Source: Pseudomonas kairouanensis
Lineage (GTDB): Bacteria; Pseudomonadota; Gammaproteobacteria; Pseudomonadales; Pseudomonadaceae
Assembly: GCF_004682055.1 (NCBI RefSeq)
Contig: NZ_QUZU01000010.1
Span: forward strand, 62,001 to 126,000
DNA length: 64,000 nt
Reading direction: 5' to 3'
Positions within the stretch are counted from its first letter, which is position 1; every line of letters starts with the position of its first letter. The position numbers were made by a program, and so were the translations under genes. Positions 10,204-21,197 of this stretch are shown one piece after another. Below the pieces are notes generated by a model, which was not told where the DNA came from, did not search any database, and saw only the letters and a program-made list of their open reading frames with translations.

Positions 10204-10930
10204 AGTCCGCGATCTGGTAAAAGTCTTCGACACCCGTGGCCACGTGGTGCGCGCGGTCGACCATGTGACCACTCAGGTGGCCAAGGGCGAAGTGCTGGTG
10301 GTGATCGGCCCGTCGGGCTCTGGCAAATCGACCTTCCTGCGCTGTCTTAATGGCCTGGAAGAGTTCGATTCGGGCTCGGTGAGCATCGACGGCCTGCAAC
10401 TGGCCGACCCGAAAACCGATGTGAACGCCTATCGCCGTGAAGTCGGCATGGTGTTCCAGCACTTCAACCTGTTCCCCCACATGACCGTGCTGGAAAACCT
10501 GTGCCTGGCGCAAAAAGTCGTGCGCAAGCGCGCCAAGAAAGAACGCGAGGCCAAGGCCCTGGCACTGCTGGAAAAGGTTGGCATTGCACAGAAGGCCAAT
10601 GAGTTTCCGTCACGGCTCTCCGGCGGCCAGCAGCAACGGGTGGCGATTGCCCGTGCCCTGGCGATGGAGCCCAAGGTGATGCTGTTCGATGAGCCCACCT
10701 CGGCGCTGGACCCGGAAATGGTCGGCGAAGTCCTGGACGTGATGAAGACCCTGGCCCTGGAAGGCATGACCATGGTGTGCGTCACCCACGAAATGGGTTT
10801 TGCCCGTGAAGTGGCCGACCGGGTGCTGTTCTTCGATCACGGCAAACTGCTTGAAGACGCGGCCCCGGCCGAGTTCTTCGATGCGCCCAAAGACCCACGG
10901 GCCCAGGCCTTCTTGCGCCAGGTTCTGTAA
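10196..10930 (+). CDS. Polar amino-acid ABC transporter ATP-binding protein
   Basis: 244 aa from GTG 10196, chosen because GGAGG (10181-10185) is 10 bases upstream. An in-frame TTG at 10175 has no RBS. The protein energises uptake by ATP hydrolysis at the inner face of the membrane. Walker [10 protein letters not shown] is near residue 36, the Q-loop [11 protein letters not shown] follows, the signature is [15 protein letters not shown], Walker B is [12 protein letters not shown] and the switch His is in VTHEMGF. It belongs to the GlnQ/HisP family of polar amino-acid importers. It overlaps the permease gene, giving tight coupling. Confidence 0.93.
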   Translation: MIEVRDLVKVFDTRGHVVRAVDHVTTQVAKGEVLVVIGPSGSGKSTFLRCLNGLEEFDSGSVSIDGLQLADPKTDVNAYRREVGMVFQHFNLFPHMTVLENLCLAQKVVRKRAKKEREAKALALLEKVGIAQKANEFPSRLSGGQQQRVAIARALAMEPKVMLFDEPTSALDPEMVGEVLDVMKTLALEGMTMVCVTHEMGFAREVADRVLFFDHGKLLEDAAPAEFFDAPKDPRAQAFLRQVL

Positions 10931-10942
10931 CCCTCCCTCGCA

Positions 10943-10969
10943 GCCGGTACAGCGTTTGAGCTGACCGGC
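10943..10969. terminator. Hairpin between convergent ABC-transporter and chemoreceptor genes
   Basis: GCCGGT-a-CAGC pairs with GCTG-ACCGGC around a 6-base loop. The stem is about 10 bp with one bulged A. It lies in the 57-base gap between two convergent genes. No T run follows on either side, so its role as a terminator is inferred from position. Confidence 0.45.
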
Positions 10970-10987
10970 ACCAGGCACGCCCACGCC

Positions 10988-12895
10988 TCAGAGCCGGAAC
11001 TTACCCACCAGCGCCTGCAGGTCGGCGCTCAACCGGGTCAGTTGCGCACTCGCCGCCGCCGTCTCCTCACTGGCGGCGGCGGTCTGCTCGGACACATCGC
11101 GCACCTTCAACACACTGCGATTGATCTCTTCGGCCACCGCGCTTTGCTCTTCGGCGGCAGCGGCGATCTGCGGGTTCATTTCCTGGATGATCGATACGGT
11201 GCGGGCGATCTCGGCCAGTGCGTCGCCTGCATCGCGGCTCAGGCTTACGCTGTTGTCGGTGAGGTTGCGACTGCTGTCCAGGCTGCCCGCCACCTGGCGC
11301 GTGCCGTTGTGCAGGCGCTGGATCAGCCCCTCGATCTCCTCGGCGGACTCCTGGGTTCGTTGCGCCAGGCTGCGTACCTCGTCGGCCACCACGGCGAACC
11401 CCTCGCCGGCGCTACCGGCACGCGCGGCTTCGATGGCGGCGTTCAACGCCAGCAGATTGGTTTGCTGGGACACTGACTTGATCACGTCCAATACACTGCC
11501 GATCTGCTCGGTCTCCAACTGCAACGCCGCCATGGCCCGGCTGGACAGCGCCATTTCATTGGCCAACTGGCCGATCTGCTCTACCGCACGCGTCACCACC
11601 TTTTCCCCTGCGTCCGCTTGTCGATCCGCTTCAGTGGCGGCGGTCGAGGCCTGTTCGGCGTGCTGCGCCACTTCCTGGGCGGTGGCGAGCATTTCATTCA
11701 TCGCCGTGGCCACTTGATCGGTTTCTTCCTTTTGCCTGTTGATGCCACTGCGGGTTTGTTCGGTGACGGTGGATAACTGTGTGGCCGCACTGGCGATCTG
11801 TCGGGCACTGTCGCCAATGCCGCTGATGAGTGTGCGCAGGTTGCCGGTCATTTGCCCGATGCTCTGTTGCAGCCGGCCCAACTCGTCGCGGCGTTCAACC
11901 TGGAGGTCGTGGCTCAGGTCGCCTTTGGCGATGCGATTGGCGGCTGCCAGCGCTTCGCGCAGGGGCACGGCGATTTGCCGGGCGATCCACCAGGCCGCCA
12001 GTATGCCCAGCAGCAGTGCGCAGACAGTAACGCTGACGAGCAGCGTACGTGTGTGGCTTGATTCATCCGCGCGCTTCTGCGCTTGGCCCTGGCTTAGCAG
12101 ATCGCTGTGGTCCAGCAGCTCGTCCAACTGTCGTTCAAAAAGGTTTTGCACGGTTTCGGTATTGAGTTGGGCGTCCTTGAGTTTCACCAGCTGTTCGCGG
12201 AACTTCGACAAGTCGGTGTTGAGCAAGGTCGCATCCACCGGTAACTGTGCGACCAGTGCCTGTGTGCTTTGCAGACCTGCCAACGTCTTGTCGACTGCAT
12301 CGGCATAGTCTTGCAGTGACTGAGCCGCCCATGCGGGGTTCTGGGCGCCCTCATCGGCACGCTCCATGGCATGGCGCAGGTCTTCGATGGCATCCAGGGC
12401 TTTATGATCGTCTTGGTCAGGCAATTCGCTGGCAAGTTGCGACAGGGTATCGCTGGCCTGCAGGAACAGTTTCTTGATTGGCCTGCGGATGTTTTCCCGT
12501 TGCTCGATCAGGGGGGGCAGCTGCGCGAGTGCGGACCTGAAGCCTGCGACCAAACGGATTGAATCCTGCACGCGCTGCAAGTCGACCGGGTCTCTGAGGT
12601 GGCTCGCAAGGTAGGCCAGTTGGCCGTCTATCGTCTCGACGTGCTTGCCGATCTTGCCCAGGCTGGCGGTGTCCGCCAGCGTGCGATACACGATACGGTC
12701 GGCCCGCATGGCCTCGGCCCCTACTGCGAGGGATCCAAGGATTGTCAGGTTGCTTGATCTAAAAAGCGCTGCATTCAAAGCTTGCCAGCCAGTCACTGCG
12801 ATGGCGAGGCTGAGTATCAGTACCTGGCCGAATCCCAGGGCAAGCTTGAAGCGTACGCTGACGTTGTCCAGCAGGCGGGTCAGCCGAGCAAACAT
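10988..12895 (-). CDS. Methyl-accepting chemotaxis protein, HBM-type sensor (copy 1)
   Basis: 635 aa, ATG at 12895 with GGAGG 8 bases upstream. Transmembrane chemoreceptor: first span about residues 18-38, a predicted all-helical periplasmic region of about 240 residues (the size of helical bimodular, HBM, domains), second span about 280-300, HAMP, then the cytoplasmic signalling rod ending in VGKFRL. The hairpin tip reads [19 protein letters not shown] followed by SAGEGF; most receptors have GRGF at this spot, so an Arg is replaced by Glu. Ligand unknown; HBM receptors such as P. putida McpS bind organic acids. It is paralogous to the gene at 13002-14918, which lies just upstream on the same strand. 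Confidence 0.9.
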   Translation of the reverse strand: MFARLTRLLDNVSVRFKLALGFGQVLILSLAIAVTGWQALNAALFRSSNLTILGSLAVGAEAMRADRIVYRTLADTASLGKIGKHVETIDGQLAYLASHLRDPVDLQRVQDSIRLVAGFRSALAQLPPLIEQRENIRRPIKKLFLQASDTLSQLASELPDQDDHKALDAIEDLRHAMERADEGAQNPAWAAQSLQDYADAVDKTLAGLQSTQALVAQLPVDATLLNTDLSKFREQLVKLKDAQLNTETVQNLFERQLDELLDHSDLLSQGQAQKRADESSHTRTLLVSVTVCALLLGILAAWWIARQIAVPLREALAAANRIAKGDLSHDLQVERRDELGRLQQSIGQMTGNLRTLISGIGDSARQIASAATQLSTVTEQTRSGINRQKEETDQVATAMNEMLATAQEVAQHAEQASTAATEADRQADAGEKVVTRAVEQIGQLANEMALSSRAMAALQLETEQIGSVLDVIKSVSQQTNLLALNAAIEAARAGSAGEGFAVVADEVRSLAQRTQESAEEIEGLIQRLHNGTRQVAGSLDSSRNLTDNSVSLSRDAGDALAEIARTVSIIQEMNPQIAAAAEEQSAVAEEINRSVLKVRDVSEQTAAASEETAAASAQLTRLSADLQALVGKFRL

Positions 12896-12912
12896 GATTA
12901 ACCTCCAAATCT

Positions 12913-12947
12913 GAATTAGCGTTTCGCAACGAAGGAAACGTTAATTC
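12913..12947. repeat. Imperfect palindrome in the leader of chemoreceptor copy 1
   Basis: GAATTAGCGTTT (12913-12924) and AAACGTTAATTC (12936-12947) are inverted with one mismatch, and the symmetry extends outward (AAATC / GATTT) with one extra base. It lies immediately before the GGAGG RBS of the minus-strand chemoreceptor gene. It could be an operator or an mRNA hairpin. Confidence 0.6.
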
Positions 12948-13001
12948 GATTTGGCGCCATGCCGGGCTGATAACTACGTAGGAAATTTCACATCTTGCTG
13001 G

Positions 13002-14918
13002 TTAGATGCGGAAGCGTCCTACCAGTGTTTGTAGGTAAACTCCCAGGCGCGCCAGTTCGGCGCTGGACGCGGCGGTCTCCTCACTGGCCGAGGAGGTCTG
13101 TTCCGACACATCACGTACGTTCAGCACGCTGCGGTTGATCTCTTCGGCCACGGCGCTTTGCTGCTCGGCGGCGGTGGCGATCTGCGAGTTCATGGCCTGG
13201 ATCGTCGAGACCGTACGGGTGATATTGCCCAGCGCGGCTCCGGCGCGACGGGTCAGCTCCACGCTGCTGTCAGTGAGGCCGCGACTGTTGTCCATGATGG
13301 TCGCCACCTGCTGGGTACCGCTTTGCAGGCCGACGATCAGTTCTTCGATCTCTTCGGTGGACTTCTGGGTGCGCTGGGCCAGGCTGCGTACCTCGTCCGC
13401 CACTACCGCGAAGCCGCGCCCGGCCTCACCGGCGCGTGCCGCTTCGATGGCGGCGTTCAGGGCCAGCAGGTTGGTTTGTTGAGCCACGGACTTGATCACA
13501 TCCAGCACGCTGCCAATCTTGTCGCTCTCGCGCTTGAGGTCGCCCATGGCCACCGTGGAGTTGCCCACTTCCGTGGCCAGGCGTTCAATCTGGGCGATGG
13601 CCTCACCCACCACCTTGTCGCCTTCACGGGCTTGCTGGTCGGCGGCGACTGCTGCTTCAGAGGCTTCCTCGGCGTTGCGCGCCACTTCCTGCACCGTCGC
13701 GGCCATCTCGTTCATGGCGGTGGCCACCTGGTCGGTCTCGACCTTCTGGCTGTTCACGCCGGCACTGGTTTGCTCGGTGACGGCCGACAACTGCTCGGCG
13801 GCGCTGGCGATCTGGGTGACGCCGTCGCTGATGCCCCCGATCAGTTCGCGCAGGCCCACGCTCATGCTTTGCATGGCTCGCTGCAATTGGCCCAGTTCGT
13901 CCTGGCGCGTGGAGTTGAGGTTGTGGCTCAGGTCGCCCGAGGCGACGCGTTCGGCTACTTGCAGCGTCTGGTTCAGCGGAATGATGATCTGGCGCGTGAT
14001 GGCCCACGCGGCCACCAGGCCGAAAACCAGCGCCAGCACGGTGGCCAGTAGCAAAAGTTGCTTGGCCTGGGCGGCATCGGTGTCGCGAACCACGGTCTGG
14101 GAGAGGGTCAGTTTTTTACTGCGATCGAGCAAAATATCGCCCTGCGCGGCCATGATCTTCAAGGCGGCGGCACTGGCCACCTGGGAGTCACGGTATTGGC
14201 TGACGGCCGCACGATAGGCCTGTAGCGAAACGCTGGCCTGCTGCAGGTTGGCGGCGTATTGCTCCGGCAGTTGGCCGCCCAGCTCGGCAGTCTTTTTCAG
14301 GGCGTTGTCGATGGCGTCCAAGGCTGGTTGCTCAGCCTCGGCCCTGCCGCTGTAGGTGTAGCCGCGCACCTGGAAGCGCGCTTGCTGGATCAGCTTGCTC
14401 AGATCGACCACGTTGTTGAACGCAGTGACGCTGTCCCCTTGCAGCAGCGATTTTTCGACTTCACCCACCTTCAACACCGCGTTGTCGGCGGTATCGCCCA
14501 GCTTGCTGCGCGCGTTTTCACGGTTGGCGCCGGCCTGGACCATGGCCTCGAATGCCCGTCGGTATTGGTCGATGGCGACCAGTTGGTCATCCACCAGGCG
14601 GTTACCGTCGGGTTGCTCGATCATGGCATCGGCGGTTTTCAGGCCGTTTTCAAGTTGCGCCAGCAGCGCATTGACCGCCGTCGGGCCCTGTTCGCCTCGG
14701 CGCATTTCGTAGTCCAGGCGTGCGATGCGCAGGTCTTTGGTCAGTTCGTTGACGCTGGAGATGAACCCCAGTTTGTCACCTCGGCTGATGACGCCGCTCA
14801 GGCCGCTCCAGCCGGTGAAGGTGATCATGAGTGTGAGCAGCAATACCAAGCCAAAACCCACGCCCAGCTTGGATTTGACGCTGACATTCCCCAGCTTTTC
14901 GGCTAACCAACGATACAT
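13002..14918 (-). CDS. Methyl-accepting chemotaxis protein, HBM-type sensor (copy 2)
   Basis: 638 aa, ATG at 14918 preceded by GGGGAG. First span near residues 18-38; a long helical periplasmic domain with [14 protein letters not shown] near residue 65, resembling the LRxxRxxY pattern of HBM sensors; second span near 282-302; HAMP; then the signalling domain with the standard tip ([25 protein letters not shown]) ending in VGRFRI. It should report ligand occupancy to CheA/CheW and the flagellar motor. The ligand is not evident from sequence. The cytoplasmic half is very similar to the neighbouring copy while the sensor halves differ strongly, as expected of duplicated receptors with different ligands. 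Confidence 0.93.
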   Translation of the reverse strand: MYRWLAEKLGNVSVKSKLGVGFGLVLLLTLMITFTGWSGLSGVISRGDKLGFISSVNELTKDLRIARLDYEMRRGEQGPTAVNALLAQLENGLKTADAMIEQPDGNRLVDDQLVAIDQYRRAFEAMVQAGANRENARSKLGDTADNAVLKVGEVEKSLLQGDSVTAFNNVVDLSKLIQQARFQVRGYTYSGRAEAEQPALDAIDNALKKTAELGGQLPEQYAANLQQASVSLQAYRAAVSQYRDSQVASAAALKIMAAQGDILLDRSKKLTLSQTVVRDTDAAQAKQLLLLATVLALVFGLVAAWAITRQIIIPLNQTLQVAERVASGDLSHNLNSTRQDELGQLQRAMQSMSVGLRELIGGISDGVTQIASAAEQLSAVTEQTSAGVNSQKVETDQVATAMNEMAATVQEVARNAEEASEAAVAADQQAREGDKVVGEAIAQIERLATEVGNSTVAMGDLKRESDKIGSVLDVIKSVAQQTNLLALNAAIEAARAGEAGRGFAVVADEVRSLAQRTQKSTEEIEELIVGLQSGTQQVATIMDNSRGLTDSSVELTRRAGAALGNITRTVSTIQAMNSQIATAAEQQSAVAEEINRSVLNVRDVSEQTSSASEETAASSAELARLGVYLQTLVGRFRI

Positions 14919-15081
14919 GCTGCAAACTCCCCTGGAACAAGGCTTGGACTTATTCAGAGCTTATCGGCAGCGTAGGTTGGTTCTGTAGGAATCAGGGCGA
15001 AAAGTGGGGGTGATGTGCCCTGTCTCCCGACCTGGCACAGCTCCCACACAAGCGAGTTCCCACATGGGGTTTGGATTGGTG

Positions 15082-15789
15082 TTAGAAGAGGCGGGCGAGC
15101 AGGGCGGTGACGGCGGTCTCGACTCGCAAGATACGTGCGCCCAGTTGCACCGGCTGCATGCCGGCCTTGGCCAGCAGGTCCACTTCGTAGGGAATCCAGC
15201 CTCCCTCTGGGCCAATCGCCAAGGTCACCGGTTCATCCAGCCCACGGGGGCAGGCCGGGTAATCGCCGGGATGGCCGATCAAACCGAGGGTCCCTTCGAC
15301 CATGGCCGGTAGGCGGTCTTCTACGAAAGGCTTGAAGCGTTTTTCGATCACGATCTCGGGCAGTACCGTGTCCCGCGCCTGTTCCAGGCCCAGGATCAGT
15401 TGCTCGCGAATGGCGTCAGGCTCCAGGAACGGGGTTTGCCAGAAGCTTTTCTCGACCCGGTAGCTGTTGACCAGTACCACTTTGGGCACGCCCATGGCGG
15501 CCACAGTTTGCAGCACCCGGCGCAACATTTTCGGGCGGGGCAGGGCCAGCAGCAGGGTCAGGGGCAATTTGGCCGGTGGAGGCTGGTCGAAGCTCACTTG
15601 CAGTTCGGCCTCACCGCTCTCCAGGCGCAGCAGGTGGGCATTACCCATCAGCCCGCCGAGGCGCCCGACCCGCAGGCTGTCACCTACGGCGGCGCGGTGG
15701 ACTTCCTGCATGTGCACCAGGCGCCGGTCGCGCAGCACCACACGGTCGGCCGCGATGAAATCGGCCTCCTCCAGCAGCAGCAGGTTCAC
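15082..15789 (-). CDS. rsmE: 16S rRNA (uracil-1498-N3)-methyltransferase
   Basis: 235 aa, GTG start at 15787-15789 overlapping the tatC stop (GTGA). RsmE is a SPOUT-class enzyme that methylates U1498 of 16S rRNA with S-adenosylmethionine. A PUA-like N-terminal part ([21 protein letters not shown]) precedes the trefoil-knot domain, which contains the family motif [10 protein letters not shown] near residue 190 and [12 protein letters not shown] at the C-terminus. Family-typical length. Its overlap with tatC suggests it is transcribed as the last gene of the tat operon. Confidence 0.95.
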   Translation of the reverse strand: MNLLLLEEADFIAADRVVLRDRRLVHMQEVHRAAVGDSLRVGRLGGLMGNAHLLRLESGEAELQVSFDQPPPAKLPLTLLLALPRPKMLRRVLQTVAAMGVPKVVLVNSYRVEKSFWQTPFLEPDAIREQLILGLEQARDTVLPEIVIEKRFKPFVEDRLPAMVEGTLGLIGHPGDYPACPRGLDEPVTLAIGPEGGWIPYEVDLLAKAGMQPVQLGARILRVETAVTALLARLF

Positions 15790-16577
15790 GGCTGGGTCGC
15801 TGGCGGCTGGTCGTCGTCGGCGGGTTGGTCATCCGGGTGTTCGCCGCGCTTGCTGATCAGGCCGCTGAACAGGATGCCAATCTCGAACAGCATCCACATC
15901 GGCACGGCCAGCAGGGTCTGGGAGAAGATGTCCGGCGGTGTGAGGATCATGCCCACCACAAAGCAGCCGATGATCACGTACGGGCGGATCTTCTTCAGGT
16001 ACGCCACGTTGACCACGCCGATCCACACCAGCAGCACCACGGCCACCGGGATTTCGAAGGCCACGCCAAAGGCGAAGAACAGCGTCATCACGAAGTCGAG
16101 GTAGCTGGTGATGTCGGTCATCATCTCCACGCCGGCCGGGGTGGCGGCGGCGAAGAACTTGAAGATCAGCGGGAACACCAGGAAGTAGGCGAACGCCATG
16201 CCGGTGTAGAACAGCAAGATGCTCGACACCAGCAACGGCACCGCGATGCGCTTTTCATGCTTGTACAGGCCCGGTGCAATAAAGCCCCAGATCTGGTGCA
16301 GGATCACCGGAATCGCCAGGAACAGCGACACCATCATGGTCAGCTTCAGCGGCGTGAGGAACGGTGACGACACATCGGTGGCGATCATCGTCGCGCCGGC
16401 CGGCAGGTACTGGCGCAGGGGCGTGGAGACGAAGGTATAGATCTGCTGGGTAAAGGCGAACAGCCCGGCAAAGATGATGAAGATGGCCGCTACGCAACGC
16501 AGCAGGCGGGTACGCAACTCGGTGAGGTGCGAGACCAGCGGCATATGCTGGTCGTTTTCCGGTTTATCAGCGCTCAT
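15786..16577 (-). CDS. tatC: Sec-independent protein translocase TatC
   Basis: 263 aa polytopic inner-membrane protein with six predicted spans. TatC forms, with TatB, the receptor for twin-arginine signal peptides. Conserved features include the N-terminal [16 protein letters not shown] (the TatC HLxELRxRL motif), the FAYFLVFP segment and [20 protein letters not shown]. It overlaps tatB upstream and rsmE downstream by 4 bases each, so tatA-tatB-tatC-rsmE is one tightly packed unit. Confidence 0.97.
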   Translation of the reverse strand: MSADKPENDQHMPLVSHLTELRTRLLRCVAAIFIIFAGLFAFTQQIYTFVSTPLRQYLPAGATMIATDVSSPFLTPLKLTMMVSLFLAIPVILHQIWGFIAPGLYKHEKRIAVPLLVSSILLFYTGMAFAYFLVFPLIFKFFAAATPAGVEMMTDITSYLDFVMTLFFAFGVAFEIPVAVVLLVWIGVVNVAYLKKIRPYVIIGCFVVGMILTPPDIFSQTLLAVPMWMLFEIGILFSGLISKRGEHPDDQPADDDQPPATQP

Positions 16578-16975
16578 GGGGCTCGCGGCGGCAAAGTAGG
16601 GTCATGGGGAGCAGGCGGCGCGACGGGCGCCGGTGCTGGCTCGGTAGGCGCGGCGGGCGTGGCTTCGACGACGGGCGCCGGTGCGATGCTGTGCTCGGCC
16701 ACGGGCGCCGCCGGTTTTTCCGGTTCTTGCACCGGCGACAGAATCTTCCGGGCTTCCTGCTCCAACGACAGAATGTGTTCGTTGTGCAGTTGCCGGCGAA
16801 TCTCGTCGGCGCCGATTTCCCGTTCAACTTCCTGTTTGATGGCGTTGAAACTGCGTTTCAGGCGCCCGATCCACAGGCCGGCCGTGCGCGCGGCACCGGG
16901 CAGGCGTTCCGGCCCCAGTACCAACAGGGCCACGAGGCCGACGAGCAGCAGTTCAGAGAAGCTGATACCAAACAT
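16574..16975 (-). CDS. tatB: Sec-independent protein translocase TatB
   Basis: 133 aa. A single N-terminal membrane anchor ([21 protein letters not shown]) containing the TatB-type Glu, a hinge with GPERLP, an amphipathic helix ([19 protein letters not shown]), a coiled region and a Pro/Ala-rich tail. TatB hands the signal peptide from TatC to TatA. It lies 10 bases after tatA and overlaps tatC by 4 bases. Confidence 0.96.
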   Translation of the reverse strand: MFGISFSELLLVGLVALLVLGPERLPGAARTAGLWIGRLKRSFNAIKQEVEREIGADEIRRQLHNEHILSLEQEARKILSPVQEPEKPAAPVAEHSIAPAPVVEATPAAPTEPAPAPVAPPAPHDPTLPPRAP

Positions 16976-16985
16976 TAGTCAGTGC

Positions 16986-17264
16986 TCACGAGTCTTTGCG
17001 GGTCGGCTCTTCGACTTTTTCAGCCTGCACGTCGAAGGTGCGACGCTCAGTGATCGGCTGGGCGGCCTGCGGGTGCACCGGTTGAGCCGGTGGTACTGGG
17101 CTGGCGGCAGGGTCGGCCGGTTTTTCATCATCGTTCATGGCTTTGCGAAAGCCCTTGATGGACTCGCCCACGTCAGTGCCCAGGTTCTTGAGTTTCTTGG
17201 TGCCGAACACCAGTACCACCACTACCAGAATGACGATCCAGTGTTTCCAGTCAAAAATGCCCAT
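16986..17264 (-). CDS. tatA: Sec-independent protein translocase TatA
   Basis: 92 aa, ATG 17264 with GAGGA upstream. The single span ([16 protein letters not shown]) is followed by the [22 protein letters not shown] amphipathic helix that defines TatA, then a charged Pro-rich tail. TatA oligomers form the transport pathway for folded proteins. First gene of the tat unit, 25 bases after hisE. Confidence 0.97.
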   Translation of the reverse strand: MGIFDWKHWIVILVVVVLVFGTKKLKNLGTDVGESIKGFRKAMNDDEKPADPAASPVPPAQPVHPQAAQPITERRTFDVQAEKVEEPTRKDS

Positions 17265-17289
17265 GCTGCAATTCCTCTGTGAAAGTTAG

Positions 17290-17622
17290 TCAGGTAGTCG
17301 GGCGCGAGGCCTTTTCGGCGTGCCCGGACAGGCCAAAGCGACGGTCCAGTTCATCCAGCACTGCCTGTGGATGCTGCCCCAGTTGGGCGAGCATGACCAG
17401 GCTGTGGAACCAAAGGTCTGCAGTTTCGTAGATCACGTCGCTGCAATCGCCGCTGATTTGCGCGTCCTTGGCGGCGATGATCGTCTCGACGGATTCTTCG
17501 CCGAGCTTTTCCAGAATCTTGTTCAAGCCCTTGTGGTAGAGGCTTGCGACGTAGGAGCTGTCGGCATCCGCGCCCTTGCGCTCTTCCAGCACCTGGGCCA
17601 CGCGGTTGAGGGTATCGCTCAT
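17290..17622 (-). CDS. hisE: Phosphoribosyl-ATP pyrophosphohydrolase
   Basis: 110 aa from ATG 17622 ([17 protein letters not shown]). A longer open frame upstream has no family similarity. HisE hydrolyses phosphoribosyl-ATP to phosphoribosyl-AMP and PPi, the second step of histidine synthesis. The all-alpha MazG-like fold is recognisable from [15 protein letters not shown] and [13 protein letters not shown], which carry the acidic Mg-binding residues. It is 2 bases after hisI. In enterobacteria the two activities are fused; here they are separate but adjacent. Confidence 0.96.
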   Translation of the reverse strand: MSDTLNRVAQVLEERKGADADSSYVASLYHKGLNKILEKLGEESVETIIAAKDAQISGDCSDVIYETADLWFHSLVMLAQLGQHPQAVLDELDRRFGLSGHAEKASRPTT

Positions 17623-17624
17623 GT

Positions 17625-18017
17625 TCAGTGTCCTGCCGAGTAGATGGCGTGCGGGTCTTTGAGCACCGGCTCCACAATCTTCCATTCGCCGTTTTCGAAT
17701 ACGCGATAGAAGCAGCTGTGACGGCCAGTGTGGCAGGCGATGCCGCCGATCTGCTCGACCTTGAGGATCACGACATCGCCGTCGCAGTCCAGGCGCAGTT
17801 CGTGCAGGGTCTGTACGTGCCCGGACTCTTCGCCCTTGCGCCACAGTTTGCCACGCGAACGTGACCAGTAAATGGCGCGCTGCTCAGCGGCAGTCAGGCT
17901 CAGGGCCTCGCGGTTCATCCAGGCCATCATCAGCACGCGCCCGGTCTTGTAGTCCTGGGCAATGGCTGGCACCAGGCCGTCACTGTCCCACTTGATTTCG
18001 TCCAGCCAGTCTTTCAT
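17625..18017 (-). CDS. hisI: Phosphoribosyl-AMP cyclohydrolase
   Basis: 130 aa from ATG 18017 ([20 protein letters not shown]). HisI opens the adenine ring of phosphoribosyl-AMP, the third step of histidine synthesis, using Zn and Mg. Motifs: AWMNREAL, the active-site stretch [18 protein letters not shown], the DCDGD metal site and the [10 protein letters not shown] zinc site. It is immediately followed by hisE, and the pair precedes tatABC. The frame upstream of 18017 is a shadow of ubiB. Confidence 0.96.
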   Translation of the reverse strand: MKDWLDEIKWDSDGLVPAIAQDYKTGRVLMMAWMNREALSLTAAEQRAIYWSRSRGKLWRKGEESGHVQTLHELRLDCDGDVVILKVEQIGGIACHTGRHSCFYRVFENGEWKIVEPVLKDPHAIYSAGH

Positions 18018-18058
18018 GTTCGGCTCCGGCAAATTGCGACAGTGTATAACCGGATTGG

Positions 18059-19663
18059 CTATCGACGCACGATCAGATAAACACCCACGGCGACCATGAT
18101 GCCCGCCGGCCAATGGCCCAGTTGATTCAACGGCCCGCCAATCGCCAGCATCACGCCACCCACCAGGTGCGCGGCACCCAGCAGGCGCAGGAACCAGTCG
18201 TCCTTGCGCCTGTGCCACGGCGGTGGCGGATCCTTGGCATGGGGTTGGGACATACGCTCCAGCAAGTCGCGGGTCATATTGGCCAGGTGCGGCAATTGTT
18301 CGAACTGGCTGTGCAGGTTGCCGATCAGGGTTTTCGGGCTGACCCGCTCGCGCATCCAGCGTTCCAGGAACGGCTGGGCGGTGTTCCACAGGTCCAGGTC
18401 CGGGTACAGCTGACGGCCCAGGCCTTCGATGTTCAGCAGGGTTTTTTGCAGCAGCACCAACTGCGGCTGTACTTCCATGTTGAAGCGGCGCGCGGTCTGG
18501 AACAGGCGCATCAGTACCTGGCCGAAGGAAATGTCTTTCAGTGGTTTTTCAAAGATCGGCTCGCACACCGTACGAATCGCCGCTTCGAATTCATTGAGCT
18601 TGGTCTCGGCCGGTACCCAGCCCGAATCGATGTGCAACTGCGCCACGCGGCGATAATCGCGCTTGAAGAAGGCGAACAGGTTGCGTGCCAGGTAGTCCTG
18701 GTCTTCCGGGGTCAGGCTGCCGACGATGCCGCAGTCAATGGCAATGTACTGCGGGCTCCAAGGGGTCACGGTGCTGACAAAAATGTTGCCCGGGTGCATG
18801 TCGGCGTGGAAGAAGCTGTCGCGGAACACCTGGGTGAAGAAGATCTCTACGCCGCGCTCGGCCAGCATCTTCATGTCGGTACGCTGGTCGGCCAGGGTGG
18901 CGAGGTCGGTGACCTGCACGCCGTAGATGCGCTCCATCACCAGCACCTTGGGGCGGCACCAGTCCCAGTAAACCTGGGGTACATACAGCAACGGTGACCC
19001 TTCGAAGTTGCGCTTGAGCTGGCTGGCGTTGGCGGCTTCGCGCAGCAGGTCGAGTTCGTCGTAGATGGTTTTTTCGTAGTCGGCGACCACGTCCACCGGG
19101 TGCAGTAAACGCGCATCGGCGCTGAAGCGCTCGGCGGCGCGGGCGAGGATGAACAGCCACGCCAGGTCCTGGCCGATGATTGGCTTGAGGCCAGGGCGAA
19201 TCACTTTCACCACCACTTCTTCGCCGGTCTTCAGCTGTGCCGCGTGTACCTGCGCTACCGAGGCCGAGGCCAGCGGGTCCACGTCGAAACGGCTGAACAC
19301 CTCGCTGATCTTCCGGCCCAGTTGCTCCTCGATCAGTTTCATCGATTGTTGGGAGTCGAACGGCGGCACGCGATCCTGCAGCAGCATCAACTCGTCGGCA
19401 ATGTCCTCAGGCAGCAAGTCGCGGCGCGTGGAGAGGATTTGCCCGAACTTGATGAAGATCGGCCCCAGGTCCTGCAGTGCCAGGCGCAAGCGCGCGCCAC
19501 GGCTCAGCTCCAGCTTCTTGCGCGGGAACCAGCGCCACGGCAGCACATAGCGCACCGCCAGCAGGAACCAGGGCAACGGCAGGGCGAACAGCAGGTCATC
19601 GAGTTGGTAGCGGATTACGACGCGCTGGATACGAAACAAACGGCGGACGGCAAGCAGCTTCAT
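18059..19663 (-). CDS. ubiB: Ubiquinone biosynthesis ATPase/kinase-like protein UbiB
   Basis: 534 aa, ATG at 19663 inside the ubiJ end (4-base overlap). UbiB is an atypical protein-kinase-like ATPase needed for assembly or function of the coenzyme Q biosynthetic complex. The family KxGQ motif appears as [14 protein letters not shown], an Ala-rich nucleotide loop as [11 protein letters not shown], and the catalytic and metal motifs as [10 protein letters not shown] and IDCGIVG. Two hydrophobic spans at the C-terminus ([11 protein letters not shown]..., [12 protein letters not shown]) anchor it to the inner membrane. Confidence 0.96.
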   Translation of the reverse strand: MKLLAVRRLFRIQRVVIRYQLDDLLFALPLPWFLLAVRYVLPWRWFPRKKLELSRGARLRLALQDLGPIFIKFGQILSTRRDLLPEDIADELMLLQDRVPPFDSQQSMKLIEEQLGRKISEVFSRFDVDPLASASVAQVHAAQLKTGEEVVVKVIRPGLKPIIGQDLAWLFILARAAERFSADARLLHPVDVVADYEKTIYDELDLLREAANASQLKRNFEGSPLLYVPQVYWDWCRPKVLVMERIYGVQVTDLATLADQRTDMKMLAERGVEIFFTQVFRDSFFHADMHPGNIFVSTVTPWSPQYIAIDCGIVGSLTPEDQDYLARNLFAFFKRDYRRVAQLHIDSGWVPAETKLNEFEAAIRTVCEPIFEKPLKDISFGQVLMRLFQTARRFNMEVQPQLVLLQKTLLNIEGLGRQLYPDLDLWNTAQPFLERWMRERVSPKTLIGNLHSQFEQLPHLANMTRDLLERMSQPHAKDPPPPWHRRKDDWFLRLLGAAHLVGGVMLAIGGPLNQLGHWPAGIMVAVGVYLIVRR

Positions 19664-20283
19664 GCGTTATCGCTTGGATCAAGGGAACGGCTCAGGCGCT
19701 CGAAGCGTGCCTCAAGGCGTTCCAGGTCGATTTTGGCCTTGTCGAGTTCACGAAAGCGCGCTTGCGCTTCCCGTTGCCCGACCAGGGTGCGCGATTCTTC
19801 GCTCAGGTATTCGGCAAGGTTCTGGTTGAGGCTGGCGAACCCTTGCTGGTACCAGCGTTTGCGGCTGTGCAGGTGCCCGCTGATCAACTGGGTGGCCACC
19901 GGGCCGATCCAGCGTGACAGCTCGTATTCCCAGTCCAGCTCCAGGTCTTGCAGCACGGCGGCCAGGTCCATCAGCACCGAGCTGTCGCCTTCCAGCTCCA
20001 CTTCGGCGCTGTGCAAGATTGCAGTCTTGTTGCGGCTCAGTGCCAGGTGCAGCAGGCTCGATGCCGGCGCACGCAAGGTGCAGTCGGCCTCGGCGGCCCA
20101 TTCGCTGGCCAGTAGCAGGCCTTCATCGCTGGGCAGGATAAACAGCTGCAAGGCGGGGCTGCGGCAGTCCACGGCAATGATTTTGCCGTTGAGGTGCGCA
20201 AGCCGCGCCAAGGCCGTGCTGTCCAGGCGCAGTACACGGTTGAGGCCGTGCTCAACGCTGGCGAGAAGACCGGCGAGCAGCAT
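19660..20283 (-). CDS. ubiJ: Ubiquinone biosynthesis accessory factor UbiJ
   Basis: 207 aa. An SCP2-like lipid-binding domain occupies roughly residues 15-115, followed by a C-terminal helical and coiled region ([14 protein letters not shown]). UbiJ holds polyprenylated intermediates in the soluble Ubi complex. Placement between ubiE and ubiB on one strand, with overlapping ends, is the standard proteobacterial arrangement and supports the call. Confidence 0.92.
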   Translation of the reverse strand: MLLAGLLASVEHGLNRVLRLDSTALARLAHLNGKIIAVDCRSPALQLFILPSDEGLLLASEWAAEADCTLRAPASSLLHLALSRNKTAILHSAEVELEGDSSVLMDLAAVLQDLELDWEYELSRWIGPVATQLISGHLHSRKRWYQQGFASLNQNLAEYLSEESRTLVGQREAQARFRELDKAKIDLERLEARFERLSRSLDPSDNA

Positions 20284-21053
20284 CAGGGCTTGATGCCGCG
20301 GTGCAGGGCGACGATGCCGGAGGTCATGTTGTGGTAGGTCACGCGGTCAAAACCGGCGTCTACCATCATGGACTTGAGGGTTTCCTGATCGGGGTGCATG
20401 CGGATCGATTCGGCCAGGTAGCGATAGCTCTCGGCGTCATTGGTGATCAGCTTGCCCATCAACGGCATGAAGGCAAAGGAGTAGGTGTCGTAGACCTTGG
20501 ACATCAGTGCGTTGGTCGGCTTGGAGAACTCCAGCACCAACAGGCGGCCACCCGGCTTGAGTACGCGCAGCATGGAGCGGATCGCGTCTTCCTTGTGGGT
20601 GACGTTGCGCAGGCCGAAGGCAATGGTGACGCAGTCGAAATGGTTGTCGGGGAACGGCAGCTTTTCAGCGTCGGCCTGGACGAATTCGATATTGCCGGCC
20701 ACGCCTTTATCCAACAGGCGGTCGCGACCGACCTTGAGCATGGAGCCGTTGATATCCGCCAGCACCACCTGGCCGGTAGGGCCGACGAGCTTGGAGAACT
20801 TGGCCGCCAGGTCGCCGGTGCCGCCGGCGATGTCTAGCACGCGGTTGCCGGTGCGTACGCCTGACAGTTCGATGGTGAACCGCTTCCACAGGCGGTGCAT
20901 GCCGCCGGAGAGCACGTCGTTCATCAGGTCGTACTTGGCGGCTACGGAGTGGAACACCTCAGCGACTTTTTCCGCCTTTTGGCTTTCCGGGACGTTCTTG
21001 AAGCCGAAGTGAGTGGTGGGTTCGGCATCGCTGCCTTTGCGCTGATCAGTCAT
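20283..21053 (-). CDS. ubiE: Ubiquinone/menaquinone C-methyltransferase UbiE
   Basis: 256 aa from ATG 21053 ([20 protein letters not shown]). UbiE C-methylates the ring of demethoxy-ubiquinol (and demethylmenaquinol where present) with SAM. Motif I ([14 protein letters not shown]), the [17 protein letters not shown] signature and the [15 protein letters not shown] motif identify the family. The longer frame to 21116 has no RBS and adds non-family residues. First gene of ubiE-ubiJ-ubiB, divergent from the small PHA-system gene. Confidence 0.96.
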   Translation of the reverse strand: MTDQRKGSDAEPTTHFGFKNVPESQKAEKVAEVFHSVAAKYDLMNDVLSGGMHRLWKRFTIELSGVRTGNRVLDIAGGTGDLAAKFSKLVGPTGQVVLADINGSMLKVGRDRLLDKGVAGNIEFVQADAEKLPFPDNHFDCVTIAFGLRNVTHKEDAIRSMLRVLKPGGRLLVLEFSKPTNALMSKVYDTYSFAFMPLMGKLITNDAESYRYLAESIRMHPDQETLKSMMVDAGFDRVTYHNMTSGIVALHRGIKP

Positions 21054-21197
21054 ATCGCTGTCACCAAAAGAGAATGCGGGACATGATAATCCCCAAGGCC
21101 TGCTTTGTCTTGGCAAGGCTGCAGGTAAGATGGACGGCCACCGAGACCTTTTGCCGCATCGAAGGTATCCAAACCGCTATAAAGAGGAGTCATTGCA

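Noticed and set aside
15000..15080. Fragments such as AGCTCCCACACAAGCGAGTTCCCACA after rsmE as a REP doublet
   Set aside because: Only short arm-like pieces without a complete inverted pair. At most a decayed remnant; not annotated.
18018..18389. N-terminal extension of hisI by about 120 codons
   Set aside because: The extra residues are the shadow of the ubiB C-terminus, and ATG 18017 gives a normal 130-aa HisI.
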